This document shows, in pieces, positions 5,675-5,798 of a stretch of 5,798 bases of DNA. The stretch comes from an uncultured Acetatifactor sp. (lineage in GTDB: Bacteria > Bacillota > Clostridia > Lachnospirales > Lachnospiraceae). Each line of letters begins with the position of its first letter. The first letter of the stretch is position 1. The position numbers were made by a program, and so were the translations under genes. The DNA is taken from the NCBI GenBank assembly GCA_910578995.1, contig CAJTSY010000186.1, positions 1-5,798 on the forward strand, read 5' to 3'. Below the pieces are notes generated by a model. The model ran no database searches. It saw only the letters and a list, made by a program, of their open reading frames with translations, and was not told the DNA's origin.

Positions 5675-5729
5675 AAAAGAGTCATGTAGTCAAATGGACT
5701 GACTCTTTGTTAAGATTTTAACAAAGTAT
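5675..5729. repeat. 55-bp direct repeat, copy 1, with two hairpins
   Basis: This copy is identical over 55 bases to copy 2, with a period of 69 bp. The first inverted repeat is AAAGAGTCA/TGACTCTTT around a 15-base loop (5676-5708), and inside the loop AGTC/GACT can pair as well. The second is CTTTGTTAA/TTAACAAAG around GATT (5705-5726), a perfect 9-bp stem. The two share the CTTT bases, so the hairpins are mutually exclusive at their junction. No gene lies here. It could be a protein-binding array, a replication element or a bidirectional termination element. Confidence 0.9.
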
Positions 5730-5743
5730 GATCACAGGGATGT

Positions 5744-5798
5744 AAAAGAGTCATGTAGTCAAATGGACTGACTCTTTGTTAAGATTTTAACAAAGTAT
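5744..5798. repeat. 55-bp direct repeat, copy 2, ending at the window edge
   Basis: This is a perfect second copy, separated from the first by a 14-bp unlike spacer (5730-5743). Its dyads are at 5745-5777 and 5774-5795. It ends exactly at the last base of the window, so further copies may follow outside. Confidence 0.9.

Noticed and set aside
5665..5693. Leftward promoter from TTGACT inside the repeats
   Set aside because: No -10 box resembling TATAAT occurs at 16-18 bp in either copy.
5707..5732. Rightward promoter in the repeats (TTGTTA with TATGAT)
   Set aside because: The spacer is only 14 bp and no gene is visible to the right.
5675..5798. CRISPR array
   Set aside because: Only two repeats of 55 bp with a 14-bp spacer; spacers of arrays are usually about 26-40 bp, and no cas gene is present.
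1..5798. Complete linear genome with terminal inverted repeats
   Set aside because: The first and last bases are not inverted copies of each other, and structural, portal and lysis genes are missing.

Overview
The window is a fragment of a small tailed-phage (podovirus) genome that replicates by protein priming, the strategy of Bacillus phage phi29 and its relatives. Two gene products are recognisable with confidence: a family-B protein-primed DNA polymerase with exonuclease and polymerase motifs all readable, and a phi29 gp16-type DNA-packaging ATPase. A likely terminal protein sits directly upstream of the polymerase. Strong GGAGG-type ribosome binding sites before most genes, a near-consensus sigma-A/sigma70 promoter and a SpoVG-like gene suggest a Gram-positive (Firmicutes, perhaps Clostridia) host. 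The host assignment is inference. All three stop codons terminate genes here, which fits the standard bacterial code.

Layout: every gene I can support lies on the minus strand, so the operon reads from right to left. At the right edge (5642-5798) is a non-coding block with two perfect 55-bp direct repeats, each containing two hairpins, plus a third, diverged copy of one palindrome (GTTAA-N4-TTAAC). A promoter at 5599-5627 points left and is followed by a structured leader of about 120 nt. Then come four small genes of unknown function (142, 103, 66 and 61 aa), the candidate terminal protein (219 aa), the DNA polymerase (693 aa), a SpoVG-like protein with an Asn-Asn-Gly repeat at its N-terminus (102 aa) and the packaging ATPase (362 aa). 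Genes overlap or are separated by only 1 to 17 bp, apart from a 61-bp gap between the first two. The left 118 bp hold no certain gene; a ribosome-binding-site-like sequence at the edge suggests that another leftward gene starts just outside.

How the genes may work together: the terminal protein supplies the hydroxyl group on which the polymerase starts each strand and stays attached to the 5' DNA ends. The ATPase pumps that DNA into the prohead. The SpoVG-like protein may bind nucleic acid during replication or regulate transcription. The small leading genes sit where phi29 keeps its early DNA-binding and regulatory genes, but I see no sequence similarity to them. The ATPase being in the same leftward unit as the polymerase differs from phi29, where it is a late gene on the other strand.
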